The notes below the pieces were generated by a model, which was given only the letters and a program-made list of their open reading frames with translations, ran no database searches and had not been told where the DNA came from. Both the position numbers and the translations under genes were made by a program. From positions 1 through 6,708 of the forward strand of contig CAKVCF010000033.1 in NCBI GenBank assembly GCA_934725795.1: 6,708 bases of DNA, given 5' to 3'. Source of the stretch: an uncultured Clostridia bacterium. Its GTDB lineage: Bacteria > Bacillota > Clostridia > Christensenellales > UBA1242. This document shows positions 5,972-6,708 of this stretch, one piece after another; position 1 is the first letter of the stretch; each line of letters starts with the position of its first letter.

Positions 5972-6708
5972 TTAGTTTTCATCTAATGTGTAATCTTTAT
6001 AGATTGCTTGTTCAATAGCGTCAACAGCTTTTTTAGGTTCAATTTCACCAGTTACAATGCGTTGATAAGTTTCAAGCAAATAAGCCCTTAACTGCATTGC
6101 ATCACTAACTTGATTGTTATAATTTACCATCCTTTTAATAAGGCCAGTAACTGCCTGCTTACCCTCAATTGATTGGAAAGGCAATTTAGGATTGCAGGTG
6201 TTTTGTTTAACAACTTCAATACCGTAAGTTAAGTTATGGCTGTTTAAATCATACATTGTTGCATCATAGTCGCCAAGCAAAGGCAAACGGCGTGCTGTTT
6301 TTGGCAAGCATTGCATAGCTTCTAAATATCTTTCCATTTCAGCCAAACTTGCGCACATAAGTGAGCCGCGCAATGTGTCGTTATGAGAGCCAACACACAT
6401 GCCGCCTAAACCGCCATAAACATTTTTTGCAGCCGCGCAGATTTCCACACCTTTAACGTCAAATAATGGAAAAAGAGTGAAATTCGAGTTTGATAAAAGG
6501 CTTGCCACATGCCTTGCCATATTAGAATCATAGCCAGCAACAACCATATGTGTTTTTTCGCCAACAACAATTGATTGTGGATGCCCTGGACCAGCGACAA
6601 CGCAAACATTATCTTTTTTAACGCCATTTTCAAGCAAAATTTCGCTTAATGTGCGGCCTGTTGTTTGCTCTATACCCTTCATTGCTAATATATATTTTTT
6701 GTCTTCAT
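5972..6708 (-). CDS. gpsA: Glycerol-3-phosphate dehydrogenase [NAD(P)+]-like protein, N-terminus beyond window
   Basis: The enzyme family interconverts dihydroxyacetone phosphate and sn-glycerol 3-phosphate, supplying the phospholipid backbone; cytoplasmic. The frame stays open to the window edge, so the ATG at 6682 is internal (it lies in YILAMKGIE, the family's KGIE strand). The N-terminal GxGxxG cofactor loop is off-window. Numbering from that Met: KGIE (2-5); AGPGHP (30-35, family GPSHA); the DVKGVEICAAAKNVYG block (75-90) with catalytic Lys86-Asn87; ASLAEM (111-116, family RGLAEM); LGDYDAT (136-142) with conserved Asp138; then SHN (148-150). The family has SRN there, with Arg contacting the substrate phosphate, so Arg is replaced by His149. 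The C-terminal helical domain ends with TGEIEPKKAVDAIEQ, matching the family's GK.P.EA...L ending. It is a divergent member; altered substrate preference is possible but unproven. Confidence 0.85.
   Translation of the reverse strand, partial: EDKKYILAMKGIEQTTGRTLSEILLENGVKKDNVCVVAGPGHPQSIVVGEKTHMVVAGYDSNMARHVASLLSNSNFTLFPLFDVKGVEICAAAKNVYGGLGGMCVGSHNDTLRGSLMCASLAEMERYLEAMQCLPKTARRLPLLGDYDATMYDLNSHNLTYGIEVVKQNTCNPKLPFQSIEGKQAVTGLIKRMVNYNNQVSDAMQLRAYLLETYQRIVTGEIEPKKAVDAIEQAIYKDYTLDEN

Noticed and set aside
6406..6633. Leftward 75-codon ORF
   Set aside because: Alternative frame within the gpsA-like gene.
1..6708. CRISPR arrays, tRNA or rRNA genes
   Set aside because: No regularly spaced identical repeats, cloverleaf sequences or rRNA signatures were seen; the only tandem repeats are protein-level modules.

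Overview
This window is low-GC, AT-rich DNA with strong Shine-Dalgarno sites (AAGGAG, AGAAGG), sigma-A type promoters (TTGACA/TATAAT) and U-tailed intrinsic terminators. That points to a Bacillota, Clostridia-like bacterium, probably an uncultured one because the encoded proteins are quite diverged. The lineage is inferred from style and composition, not from a marker gene.

Layout: positions 1-4957 hold a leftward unit of three genes. It starts from a TTGACA promoter near 4957. The first gene (4818-4063, GTG start) is a REP-associated/IS200-type tyrosine transposase homologue (Y1 fold plus C-terminal helix-turn-helix) in which both HUH histidines and the nucleophilic tyrosine appear to be replaced. 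The second (4085-3015) overlaps it by 23 bp and encodes a protein with a very basic Lys/Glu-rich cytoplasmic segment, one membrane helix and an extracytoplasmic domain. The third (2952 to beyond position 1) follows after 62 bp with no visible terminator. It encodes a huge secreted or membrane-anchored protein with at least four repeats of about 200-218 residues and no Cys or Trp in the 984 visible residues.

A 421-bp divergent intergenic region (4819-5239) separates this unit from a rightward nucleoside diphosphate kinase gene (ndk, 5240-5836) with its own strong promoter. The intergenic region carries three palindromes and an intrinsic-terminator-like hairpin with no obvious gene in front of it, so a small RNA of about 100 nt is possible. 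ndk converges on a leftward glycerol-3-phosphate dehydrogenase-type gene (gpsA-like, 5972 to beyond 6708), and the two share a bidirectional terminator at about 5901-5929.

The ndk and gpsA-like genes are housekeeping-type metabolic genes, although both proteins are divergent. The candidate new system is the leftward unit: a transposase-derived, probably non-catalytic nucleic-acid-binding protein translationally coupled to envelope proteins. Its function is unknown. A regulatory or envelope-linked role is inference from gene order.
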